Source: Nonomuraea sp. NBC_00507 (lineage in GTDB: Bacteria; Actinomycetota; Actinomycetes; Streptosporangiales; Streptosporangiaceae). From it: DNA of 64,000 nucleotides. Under the pieces are notes generated by a model. The model was not told where the DNA came from and made no database searches. It was given only the letters and a program-made list of their open reading frames with translations. Made by a program: the position numbers and the translations under genes. The DNA lies in NCBI RefSeq assembly GCF_036013525.1, contig NZ_CP107853.1:1488001-1552000 (forward strand), written 5' to 3'. Below are positions 43,687 through 51,654 of the stretch, piece after piece (the first letter of the stretch is position 1; each line of letters begins with the position of its first letter).

Positions 43687-44545
43687 TCGGTCGTGAACAT
43701 GTCCACGACCCTGGCGCGGCTCACTCGGCGATGTCTTAAACGAATGTTCCGCTGTCGTGGTCGCTCTCATGCCATGCGCGATACAGCGCCGCGGGGGTAA
43801 AACCTGCCAGTTCGCGCAGGTCCCGGGTGAGATGAGATTGGTCGGCATACCCGAAGCGCGCCGCGACCTCGGAGAACGCCGTCCCTGCCACGATGGCCTC
43901 GATCGCGGGGGCGAGGCGCACGATCATCGCGGCCCTCTTGGGGGTCACCCCGATCTGGGCGGTGAACCGCGACCACAGGCGCTTGCGGCTCCACCCCGTC
44001 TCGGCCGCGAGGGCACCTGTCCGGCGCCGCCCACCGCTGGCCACGAGTCCGCGCCAGACAAAGGCCACCTCCGGGTCGACGGAACGGTTCGTGTGCAGCC
44101 TGTCGGCGAGCGCCGCGCGGAGTTCGCCGAACCGCTCCTCCCATCGGCCGGTGCCCGCGAGCGCCGCACGGAGCCGACGAGCTTCGGAACCCCACAGGTC
44201 CTCGAAGCTGACGACTGTGCCGGCCAGCTCGGCGACTGCCCCGTCAAGGACGGAGTACGCCGCGAGCGGCGAGAGGTGGATGTCCACACAGGCCACATCC
44301 CGGCCGCACACCCGCACCGAGTTGACCCCCACCCCACTCACGATGCCGGCCGCTACCGGTCGCGTCGGGTCGATCCATAGCTCACCGTCGAGCACCAGCA
44401 CGATCGTCAACCCCGGCTCGGGCAGCACCCGCATGTCCAGGCCTTGCCCGGCACGGTCGTGGTAGCCCACCAACTCCACGCCGTCGTATTCGGGCTGGCC
44501 GGCCGGCCGGACGACCTCCCAGCCGCCGCCCTGCTCAGCGCGCAG
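43589..44545. repeat. Duplicated AraC/ABC segment, copy 2
   Basis: Matches 40408-41178. Here the AraC gene is whole but the ABC transporter gene is cut after about 33 codons (43589), where the MFS 3' region begins. The two copies have therefore decayed in opposite ways. Confidence 0.8.
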
Positions 44546-44551
44546 AACCAT
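43736..44551 (-). CDS. AraC-family transcriptional regulator
   Basis: A 271-residue regulator. The N-terminal part is a cupin-like sensing domain (EYDGVELVGYHDRAGQGLDM, LPEPGLTIVLVLDGELWIDP, ACVDIHLSPLAAYSVLDGAV). The C-terminal 100 residues hold two HTH motifs of the AraC type (TGALAAETGWSRKRLWSRFT and EVAARFGYADQSHLTRDLRE), ending with the family motif FTPAALYRA. ATG 44551 is preferred because similarity to copy 1 begins there; a longer frame runs to 44659 without a clear ribosome site. Since the other copy is broken, this gene is the likely controller of the ABC pair four kb away. Confidence 0.85.
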   Translation of the reverse strand: MVLRAEQGGGWEVVRPAGQPEYDGVELVGYHDRAGQGLDMRVLPEPGLTIVLVLDGELWIDPTRPVAAGIVSGVGVNSVRVCGRDVACVDIHLSPLAAYSVLDGAVAELAGTVVSFEDLWGSEARRLRAALAGTGRWEERFGELRAALADRLHTNRSVDPEVAFVWRGLVASGGRRRTGALAAETGWSRKRLWSRFTAQIGVTPKRAAMIVRLAPAIEAIVAGTAFSEVAARFGYADQSHLTRDLRELAGFTPAALYRAWHESDHDSGTFV

Positions 44552-44842
44552 GGCGAAGACGGGCCTTGGTGATGCCGGTGTCGACGAGATCGATGGATGA
44601 TCCCGCAGGGCAGTTTCCGTACATACTTCGACAGTATCGCCGCGAAGAGCTCTTCCCACATCGGGACCAGGATCACCCGCGGCGTCACCTTTACCATCTT
44701 CTGTCCCAGCCCCGTCAAAAGCGGCGTCGCCCGCCGGGTGGCCAGGCGGCGAAACTCCTCCGGGCCACCCGGCGGGGTTCCGCCCCGGAATGTGGCCAGC
44801 GCAGGAGCGTCCGCGGTGTGACCGCCGTTCTGACCGACTACG

Positions 44843-45268
44843 CTAACGCGCCCGACCAGAGCGCCCGATGAGTTGATTTCCGGGCCACCTCGCCCATCCG
44901 ATCACCGCGCATGCGATCGCCGGGATAGTCGGTCCGAGTAGTCCGTTGTGCAGGATGAAGGCTTGGGTGGCGATGGCGCAGATCATGAGGGCGGTTAGCG
45001 CGAGCGCAGCCAGGCCGCACAGGCGGGGAATCAGCAGTCCGATCGCGCCCGCGATCTCTAGCCCACCAGTCAAATATCGGAACCACTGACCGAGTCCGAT
45101 GATGCTGAACATCTCGGTCGTGCCGTTGATGCCTGCGAGCTTCGGATATGCCGCGGCGACGAAGTACACCGCCACCAGCACCTGAACCACCCATAGGGCT
45201 GTTACGAAGGTCCGACGGCCGCTGAACGGTCGCACTCGCGGCGGAGGCGTAGCACCACTGCTGGTCAT
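44843..45268 (-). CDS. DoxX-family membrane protein
   Basis: A 141-residue protein with four membrane helices: FVTALWVVQVLVAVYFVAAA, WFRYLTGGLEIAGAIGLLIP, LAALALTALMICAIATQAFI and GLLGPTIPAIACAVIGWARW. The family pattern YPKLAG..E....GLGQWFRYLTGGLEIAGA is clear. GGAAGGA precedes ATG by about seven bases. DoxX-like proteins are linked to quinone or thiol redox stress; they often sit near ECF sigma factors with SnoaL domains, as here (200 bases away). Confidence 0.88.
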   Translation of the reverse strand: MTSSGATPPPRVRPFSGRRTFVTALWVVQVLVAVYFVAAAYPKLAGINGTTEMFSIIGLGQWFRYLTGGLEIAGAIGLLIPRLCGLAALALTALMICAIATQAFILHNGLLGPTIPAIACAVIGWARWPGNQLIGRSGRAR

Positions 45269-45497
45269 GATTCGTTCCTTCCAGATCGCTCACGGAGGAC
45301 GAACCGCCGAATCCGTTCCCCGGCCAATGACCAGCGAGCTCAAGGGCTCGTTGCCCCTTCTCGGGGACTTCCCGATGGGCGGCTTGGCGGTCAGGCGTTT
45401 CGGCGGGTCATCGGTGAACGGGCATCGGCATGTGCCTCGGCGGGTGCCGGACATGCTTCCGAGCGCAAACCGCAACAAGGTCTCGGGCTGTCGTTGA

Positions 45498-46490
45498 TCA
45501 GGTCAGACGGGGCGGGAGCCCGAAGGTGGGTAACAGGTCCGCGTCGAAGGTGGTGATCTCCGCAATGACGCCTGCCTCGACGCGTAGCACATCGATTTTG
45601 AACGGCCGCCATGTGGTTTCTCCGGGCCGTCTGAGGTAATTGGCAGCCGCCAATTGACGGTTGGCCCGGGTTGCGACGAGCCGCCAACTGGCGACGAACG
45701 CCGGATCGAACGCGAGATCGTACAGCGGTGCCAGCGACTCTCGTCCCTGATAGATGGTGGGCTCAGGTGGCATGGTGAGCCGCACCTCCTCAGACACCAA
45801 TGCTGCCAGCGCGTTAACGTCGGCTCATTGCATGGCGTCCACATAGCGCTCCAGCAGCGCGCGTTCCTGCGTGCTCGGTGTGGTGGCGGACCGCTCGGGG
45901 CGGGGCATTGGCAACTGTTCCTGCAGCGTGGTGCGGGCTCGCTGCAGCGCACTGTTCGCCGCCGCTACGGTGGTCTCCAGCATCGCGGCGGCCTCGGCCG
46001 CGGACCAGTCAAGGACATCGCGCAGGATCAATACGGCTCGCTGCCGTGGTGGCAGGAGCTGGATGGTCATCAGAAACGCGAGCGAGATTGTCTCTCGCCC
46101 TATGACCACGGTCTCAGGCTCCGTGTCGCTGGGCGCGATCTCGTTCAACAGATGATCCGAATACGGCTGCAGCCATGGCACGTCGGCAACGGAGCCCTGC
46201 GATGAAGCCCGCCGTGACCGGCGTCTGAGCGCGTCCAGGCAGATGTTGGTCGCGATCCCGTACAGCCAGGCACGAGGCCCAGCGCTGCTCGTAACGGTGT
46301 CGCGATGTTGCCAGGCACGTAGGAACGTCTCCTGCACCAGGTCCTCTGCCTCGGTGAACGAGCCCAGCATCCGGTAGCAATGCACGTGCAGCTCACGACG
46401 GTGCCGCTCCACCAGCGCGGCGAACACCGATTCAGCGTCTTCGCCCGTCCCGGACAGTGCGGGCACGGAATACGAGGCCACCGTCGACAT
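45498..46490 (-). pseudogene. ECF sigma factor with SnoaL-like C-terminus, in-frame TGA
   Basis: The first part (46490-45825) is a sigma-70 factor: region 2 (VFAALVERHRRELHVHCYRM, LGSFTEAEDLVQETFLRAWQ, SAGPRAWLYGIATNICLDAL) and region 4 (LPPRQRAVLILRDVLDWSAA, MLETTVAAANSALQRARTTL). After ...YVDAMQ comes TGA at 45827-45825, but the same frame goes on as ADVNALAALVSEEVRLTMPP and LAPLYDLAFDPAFVASWRLV to 45498, the SnoaL-like regulatory domain of this sigma type. One nonsense codon, perhaps from CGA, separates them. The shortened sigma protein keeps both DNA-contact regions and may still work or be deregulated. ATG 46490 overlaps the preceding stop (TAATG). Confidence 0.8.
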
Positions 46491-47089
46491 TACGGTGCCT
46501 TCCAGTCGCCGGCACCCTTCCTTTTGACCTTGTACCGTAGGTGTGTCACATCCGGCGCGTCGATGAGTTGCGTACGCTCCAGGTGCACTTGGGTGTCACC
46601 CAAATTCTCGAAGAGCCGACGACCGGCACCGAGCAGTACCGGCACGAGGTGGATGGTCAACTCATCGAGCAGCCCGGCCCGAAGTGCCTGCTGTACGGGT
46701 GTAGCTCCGTGTAGCCCGACGTCTTTGGGCCCAGCGACCTTCATCGCTTGCTTGATGGCGGATTCGAAGCCATCGGTGACAAAGGAGTACGTCGTAGCGC
46801 CCCGGCGGCGGGGTGGCCCGCCGCGATGGGTGAGGACGAACACCGGACAGCGAAACGGCGCCTCCGCACCTCAGGCTTTCTCGGAGATGTCGAAGCCGCG
46901 CCGGCCGACGACGAGGGCTCCGAGCCGATCGAAGAGCTCAGCCAGGATACCGACCTGGCGACGATCGCCGCTGCCCATCCAGCGATGCAAAACCTCTCCG
47001 CCATGCCCGAGCTGTCGCTCAGCGCAGTCACCCGGTGCGGCGATGAAGCCGTCCAATGACATGCTGATCGCCGCGTACACGTCACTCAC
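46490..47089 (-). pseudogene. Dihydrofolate-reductase-like protein (RibD C-terminal fold), in-frame TGA
   Basis: GTG 47089 follows GGAGGAAATTC and starts VSDVYAAISMSLDGFIAAPG, the hallmark of the YyaP/RibD-C reductase family. The frame reads GALVVGRRGFDISEKA, then TGA (46873-46871), then continues in phase: GAEAPFRCPVFVLTHRGGPP, VTDGFESAIKQAMKVAGPKD, GLLDELTIHLVPVLLGAGRR to 46490. Family members usually have Trp-Gly at this point, so TGG to TGA is the likely lesion. The full gene would be 199 codons. It is coupled to the sigma gene (TAATG), which also has an in-frame TGA. Confidence 0.78.
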
Positions 47090-47464
47090 GAATTTCCTCC
47101 AGGTCTCCAGCGACCCCCGGTAGCGGCTCACGACGTCCGCCCACCACATAAGACGACAACCATCTCTGGAACTCATCGGTGGCGCGACGACCAACTGAAA
47201 ATCCACTGGGGCACACCACGGCGAGCGGCCGTACCTGTGCGACTGCAGACGCGCATCCCCCGACTACGACACGCACTCGCTGTTCTCGCCTCGCACGTGA
47301 ACAGCGCCGTGAAACAACTCAGCGACAAGGCTTCCCGCTGCTGCCGACCGGTGGCGGCATCCACGACGAGCGGGCCCGGTGGATCGCATGACCCCATGCA
47401 AGGAGGAGATCGACGGGAACATTCGTTCAAGACATCGGCGCGCAGGGGCGGTGACATTGGAGCT

Positions 47465-47881
47465 ATGAGTTACAGCGTCATCCAAACCGCCTTTCAGGCG
47501 CTGGCCAGCTATGACCCCGATCGGATCTCCGCGATCTTCGCCGAAGACGCCGAATGGCTGTCACCCCCTGGTAACGCCGTTGCCGTCGCGCTTGAGGCGA
47601 CCCACCACATGGTGGGCAGAAAGGCGATCGTGCACTTTTTCGCCGAAGATTTTCCCCGCTTGTTCGTGCGCGACGTCATCCTCACCTTCCACGGGTTCCA
47701 CGCCGCCGGCGAGCGAATGATCGTGGAGGCGACCCTGGCGGCGAAGCTCGCCGACGGCAAGCACTACATCAACGACTACTGCTTCGTCTTCGAGCTCCGG
47801 GACGGGCTGATCCATCGGGCCCGCGAATACGTGGACACGGCCCGCGGGCATCGCATGATCTTCGGCGAAGTCCTACAGTAA
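47465..47881 (+). CDS. NTF2-like (SnoaL-type) protein
   Basis: A 138-residue cytosolic protein with the NTF2 cone fold: SVIQTAFQALASYDPDRISA, IFAEDAEWLSPP, HHMVGRKAIVHFFAEDFPRL, GERMIVEATLAAKLADGKHY and INDYCFVFELRDGLIHRARE YVDTARG. Such proteins bind or transform small hydrophobic molecules, for example epoxide hydrolases and ketosteroid-isomerase-like enzymes. GGAG is three bases before ATG 47465, with GTG/ATG upstream alternatives in a longer frame. A decayed paralogue lies at 59.3-59.6 kb. Confidence 0.85.
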   Translation: MSYSVIQTAFQALASYDPDRISAIFAEDAEWLSPPGNAVAVALEATHHMVGRKAIVHFFAEDFPRLFVRDVILTFHGFHAAGERMIVEATLAAKLADGKHYINDYCFVFELRDGLIHRAREYVDTARGHRMIFGEVLQ

Positions 47882-48355
47882 CCATCCCCGGCTGGCCATG
47901 GCCCCGGTCGCCCCGACGAACCGGCAGGCCAGGGCGGCGGACCTGCCTCGGCGGCTCTGGTGCACGAGCGGGAGGCCGCTCACCATCGACACCGCCGCGC
48001 TGAGTGATCAGCGAACCTCTTTCAGGCTCACGTGGCCTGAGCGGCGACGCGGGGATGCAGGCGGGCTTCTCCCTTCTCCGAGCGGATCACAGTGAACACG
48101 GAACCATCCGGACCCGCCCCTTGGAAACGGTGGCCAGCCAGGTTGCTGACGGGGAGCCGGCTCGCCAAGGGTGTGGGCGCCTGGTCACGCGAGGGTAAGG
48201 GGCGCTTTGCCAGCCTGTCTCTCGGAGGCGCGGTTCAAGCGCGCGACGTTTGTGTGAAGGCGCCTGCATGCTTTGCGGCAATGGTCGCAAGACCTCGTGG
48301 CAGAGCGGCTTCTAGCCTGGAACGGCATCAGAGGCAACGGGATGAGTGTGAAGCC
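47882..48355. other. Intergenic before the peptide-degradation operon
   Basis: No convincing gene. It must hold the promoter for the amidohydrolase-peptidase operon; I could not identify an operator. Confidence 0.4.
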
Positions 48356-49585
48356 ATGAGCGAGTTCTGTCTGATGGGTGCGCGGCTGGTGGACGGCCTG
48401 GGCGGTGAGCCGGTCGTGGACATGTCGATTCATGTCGCCGATGGACGTGTCGCTGGCTTGGGCCCTCCGCCGCGGGGGGTGGAGATGATCGACTGCACAG
48501 GGCTGACGATCACTCCAGGTCTGATCGACGCGCACGTACATCTGGGACTGTCGAGCGATATCGGCGCGACTTTCCATCAGGAGCTGTCCGTGGCCGAGTT
48601 GGCCGCTGACATGTTCGGCAATTGCGCCCACACTCTGGATGCTGGGTTCACGACCGTACGTGACACCGGGGGCGTCGACGCGGGCCTCGCCAGGGTCGTT
48701 GCGGCGGGAAAGGTTCCTGGCCCGCGGATCCTGCAATGTGGTCCGCTGCTGTGCCAGACGGGCGGGCACGGTCACCTCGGGGCCGCATGGGAGCCGTCGG
48801 CGGATTGGTGTCGGCACGACATTCCGGGCCTGCGCAGCCTGTCGCTGCTGTGCGACGGCGTGGAGGAGGTCAGGAAGAACGCGCGTGAGGCGTTCCGGCG
48901 AGGCGCGGACTTCCTGAAGCTGTGCGTCACCGGCGGTGTCGTCTCCCTGCACGACCGGCTGACCGACACCCAGTTCGCCGTGGAGGAGATCGCGGTCGCC
49001 GTCCAGGAGGCCACCGCGAGGGGAACCTACGTGACGGCACACGCCCACAACAACGACGGTGTCCGCAACGCCGTGGCGGCGGGGGTGAAATGCATCGAGC
49101 ACGGCTCGTCCATCGACGAGGCCACGGCGGCGCTGATGGCCGAGCACGATGTCGCTCTGGTGCCCACGCTGGCCGTGGTACGCGCGCTGGAGTCGGACTC
49201 GCAGGCCACGGGGCTGCCCGCGGCGATCGCCGACCGCATCGGCATCGTCCGGCAGGGGCAGGTCGATGGCCTGCTGGCCGCGCGCGCCGCCGGGGTGCGG
49301 GTCGGTCTGGGCTCGGATCTCATCGGGCCCGATCAGAGCGGCCGGGGGCAGGAACTCGTACTGCGGGCGGAGACCGAAGGCCCCATGGCGGCGCTGGTGT
49401 CGGCGACCAGCGGAAACGCCGACATCATCGGCATCGCTGACGAGGTCGGCTCGATCGAAGTGGGGAAGCAGGCCGACCTGGTGGGCTTCGCCGCCGATCC
49501 ACTTGCCGATCCCAAGGTCTTCGCCGATCGTGACCAGGTGGTGCTCGTCGTCCAGCGTGGCCGCGTCGTCAAGGATCGCCGCTGA
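48356..49585 (+). CDS. Amidohydrolase (imidazolonepropionase/Xaa-Pro dipeptidase-like)
   Basis: A 409-residue metal-dependent hydrolase with a TIM barrel. Metal ligands expected for the subtype are visible: HVH in GLIDAHVHLGLS, Lys in FLKLCVTGGVVS (carboxylated bridge), His in YVTAHAHNNDG, His in KCIEHGSSIDE and Asp in VGLGSDLIGP. The N- and C-terminal strands form the usual small beta domain (CTGLTITPGLIDAH, GSIEVGKQADLVGFAADPLA). Relatives act on dipeptides such as Xaa-Arg or Xaa-Lys, or on organophosphates. Its stop overlaps the next ATG (TGATG). ATG 48356 lacks a strong ribosome site; the longer frame to 48092 is not protein-like. First gene of a three-gene operon. Confidence 0.88.
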   Translation: MSEFCLMGARLVDGLGGEPVVDMSIHVADGRVAGLGPPPRGVEMIDCTGLTITPGLIDAHVHLGLSSDIGATFHQELSVAELAADMFGNCAHTLDAGFTTVRDTGGVDAGLARVVAAGKVPGPRILQCGPLLCQTGGHGHLGAAWEPSADWCRHDIPGLRSLSLLCDGVEEVRKNAREAFRRGADFLKLCVTGGVVSLHDRLTDTQFAVEEIAVAVQEATARGTYVTAHAHNNDGVRNAVAAGVKCIEHGSSIDEATAALMAEHDVALVPTLAVVRALESDSQATGLPAAIADRIGIVRQGQVDGLLAARAAGVRVGLGSDLIGPDQSGRGQELVLRAETEGPMAALVSATSGNADIIGIADEVGSIEVGKQADLVGFAADPLADPKVFADRDQVVLVVQRGRVVKDRR

Positions 49586-51654
49586 TGCGCCCCTACTACC
49601 CCGAGGCCCGCGTCGTCGAGGCGCAGGAAGAGCTTGCCGGTGTGCGGATTGCCGATCCGTACCGGTGGCTGGAGGGCGACACCGACGAGGTCCGGTCGTG
49701 GCAGCACCGGCAGGGCGAACTGGTCGAGTCCTTCGTCAAGGACTGGCCGGGGGCCGCCTGGCTGCGGGAACAGGTGGACCGCTGCACCGTTGCGCGGATG
49801 GGCGCGGTTCCCCGATACGCGGGAGGGCAATGGTTCCGCACCCAGCAGGTGGAAGGCCCGTCACGCGTTCAGGCCGTGGTGTCCCAGGCGCCGTTCGGGC
49901 CGGGGCGCGTGGTGTTCGACCCCCGCACCGACAATGCTGGCCGGCCGCCGTACGTGTCCTGGATCTCACCCTCGCCGGACGGGAGAACGCTGGCTCTGGG
50001 CGTCTGCCGCGATGGCAGCGAACGCAACACCATCCGGCTGGTGGACGTGGACTCGGGGCGCGAGCTGGCGGACGCGCCAGCCGCTGAGCTCATGGACGCC
50101 TGGTCGGGCGGCGCGCATTGGCTGCCGGATTCGCGAGGCTTTTTCTTCAGCGCCGCCGACGGCGGCCCGACCAGCGGTGTTCAGCGCGTGCTGCTCCACG
50201 TACGCGTACCGGAACCGGCTACCACGGTCGTCGACGTGCCATGGCTTGGTGAGCAGGACTACCGGATGGTCCTGGTCGCATCGGATGGCCGGAATGCCGT
50301 CGCGATGGAGCGGATCATGAACCCGGTCCCGGTCGCCGTCGCCGAACTGCCGGGTACGGCCACGCTGAAGTGGCGGCCGTTCATCACCGAGATCGAGGGG
50401 ACTGTCGCTGGGCATCCGATCGGCGACCACCTGGTCGCCGTCACCGACGTGGACGCGCCGCGCGGACGGGTTGTGGCGATTCCCCTGGACAGCCCCACAC
50501 CGAACGATCCGTCCACGTGGCAGGAACTGGTGGCGGAGTCGGACGCTATTGTCCGTGGCGTCGTGCCGGTGGGCGACCTGCTGTACGTCAACGAGTTCGC
50601 CGACACCTACGCGCGGGTGCGCATCGTGGACCGGACCGGCGCCCCACGAGGCGAGGTTCCGCTTCCGGGCAGGGGCGCGCTCGACCAACAGCCGTTCCCG
50701 TTCATGGCACTGTCGCCGCGCGGGCATCCCGAGGAGTTCGTCTTCGCCTACTCGACGTTGACCGAGTCGTCAGGCGTCTACCGGCACCTGCCGGCCTCGG
50801 ACGCAGTCGAAGTGCTGGCCGAGCCGGCGGTCCGGCTGGAGGGAGCCGTCACCGAGGACAGGTGGGCGACCTCCGCCGATGGCACCTCGGTGCCCTACCA
50901 TGTGGTCCGCCGCGCCGACGCGGATGCCGACCAGGTCCTGCCCACCCTCATCAACGCCTACGGCGGCTACAACGTGCCGTGGGTCCCTTCCTTTCCGGGC
51001 CCCATGGCGGCGTTCGTCGCCGCAGGCGGGGTGCTGGTCCACGCACACCTGCGCGGCGGCGCCGAGTTCGGCCGCGCCTGGTGGCAGGCGGGCCGGATGC
51101 GAAACAAGCAGAACTGCTACGCCGACCTGTACGCGATCGCCGAGGACCTCATCGGTACCGGAACGACCACGCCCGAACTGCTGGCCGTCACCGGCGGCTC
51201 CAACGGTGGCCTGATGTCGGGAGTGGCGCTGACCCAGCGGCCCGGCCTGTGGTCGGTCGTGGTGCCGCGGGTTCCGTTCCTGGACGTGCTGGGCGCGTGC
51301 CGGGAGGGATACGGGCGGATGGCCGTGTCCCTGGAACTCGGCGACATCACCGATCCCGAGGACGTGCTCCGGCTGGCCGCCCTGTCGCCCTATCACGCCA
51401 TCCGCCCGGGAACGTCGTATCCCGCGGTCTTCGTCGTCGCAGGGGACACCGATCCCCGATGTCCGCCGTGGCACGCGCGCAAATTCGTCGCGCGCCTGCA
51501 GGCCGCCCAGACCGGCGACGCGCCGATCCTGCTCCGAGTATGGGAGAACGCGGGACACGGCTGGGCCACCGACCGCGCCATCTCGATCGAGGAGAACACC
51601 GAATGGCTCTCCTTCGTGATGCGCTGGCTGAACCTGACCCCTGAGGAGACCTGA
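49585..51654 (+). CDS. Prolyl oligopeptidase-family serine peptidase (S9A)
   Basis: A 689-residue cytosolic peptidase: a short N-terminal segment with DPYRWLEGDTDEVRSW, a seven-blade beta-propeller at about 70-405 and an alpha/beta-hydrolase domain at about 415-689. The catalytic residues are Ser539 in TGGSNGGLM, an Asp in VVAGDTDPRCP (about 621-623) and His658 in NAGHGWATD. The family cuts short peptides after proline; residues such as ARMGAVPRYAGGQWFRTQ and WISPSPDGRTLALGV are typical. It overlaps both neighbours by one base (TGATG), so the three hydrolases are translated together. Confidence 0.92.
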   Translation: MRPYYPEARVVEAQEELAGVRIADPYRWLEGDTDEVRSWQHRQGELVESFVKDWPGAAWLREQVDRCTVARMGAVPRYAGGQWFRTQQVEGPSRVQAVVSQAPFGPGRVVFDPRTDNAGRPPYVSWISPSPDGRTLALGVCRDGSERNTIRLVDVDSGRELADAPAAELMDAWSGGAHWLPDSRGFFFSAADGGPTSGVQRVLLHVRVPEPATTVVDVPWLGEQDYRMVLVASDGRNAVAMERIMNPVPVAVAELPGTATLKWRPFITEIEGTVAGHPIGDHLVAVTDVDAPRGRVVAIPLDSPTPNDPSTWQELVAESDAIVRGVVPVGDLLYVNEFADTYARVRIVDRTGAPRGEVPLPGRGALDQQPFPFMALSPRGHPEEFVFAYSTLTESSGVYRHLPASDAVEVLAEPAVRLEGAVTEDRWATSADGTSVPYHVVRRADADADQVLPTLINAYGGYNVPWVPSFPGPMAAFVAAGGVLVHAHLRGGAEFGRAWWQAGRMRNKQNCYADLYAIAEDLIGTGTTTPELLAVTGGSNGGLMSGVALTQRPGLWSVVVPRVPFLDVLGACREGYGRMAVSLELGDITDPEDVLRLAALSPYHAIRPGTSYPAVFVVAGDTDPRCPPWHARKFVARLQAAQTGDAPILLRVWENAGHGWATDRAISIEENTEWLSFVMRWLNLTPEET

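Noticed and set aside
44566..44840. Possible gene on either strand upstream of AraC copy 2
   Set aside because: Short frames on both strands with no convincing start or family; left unannotated.
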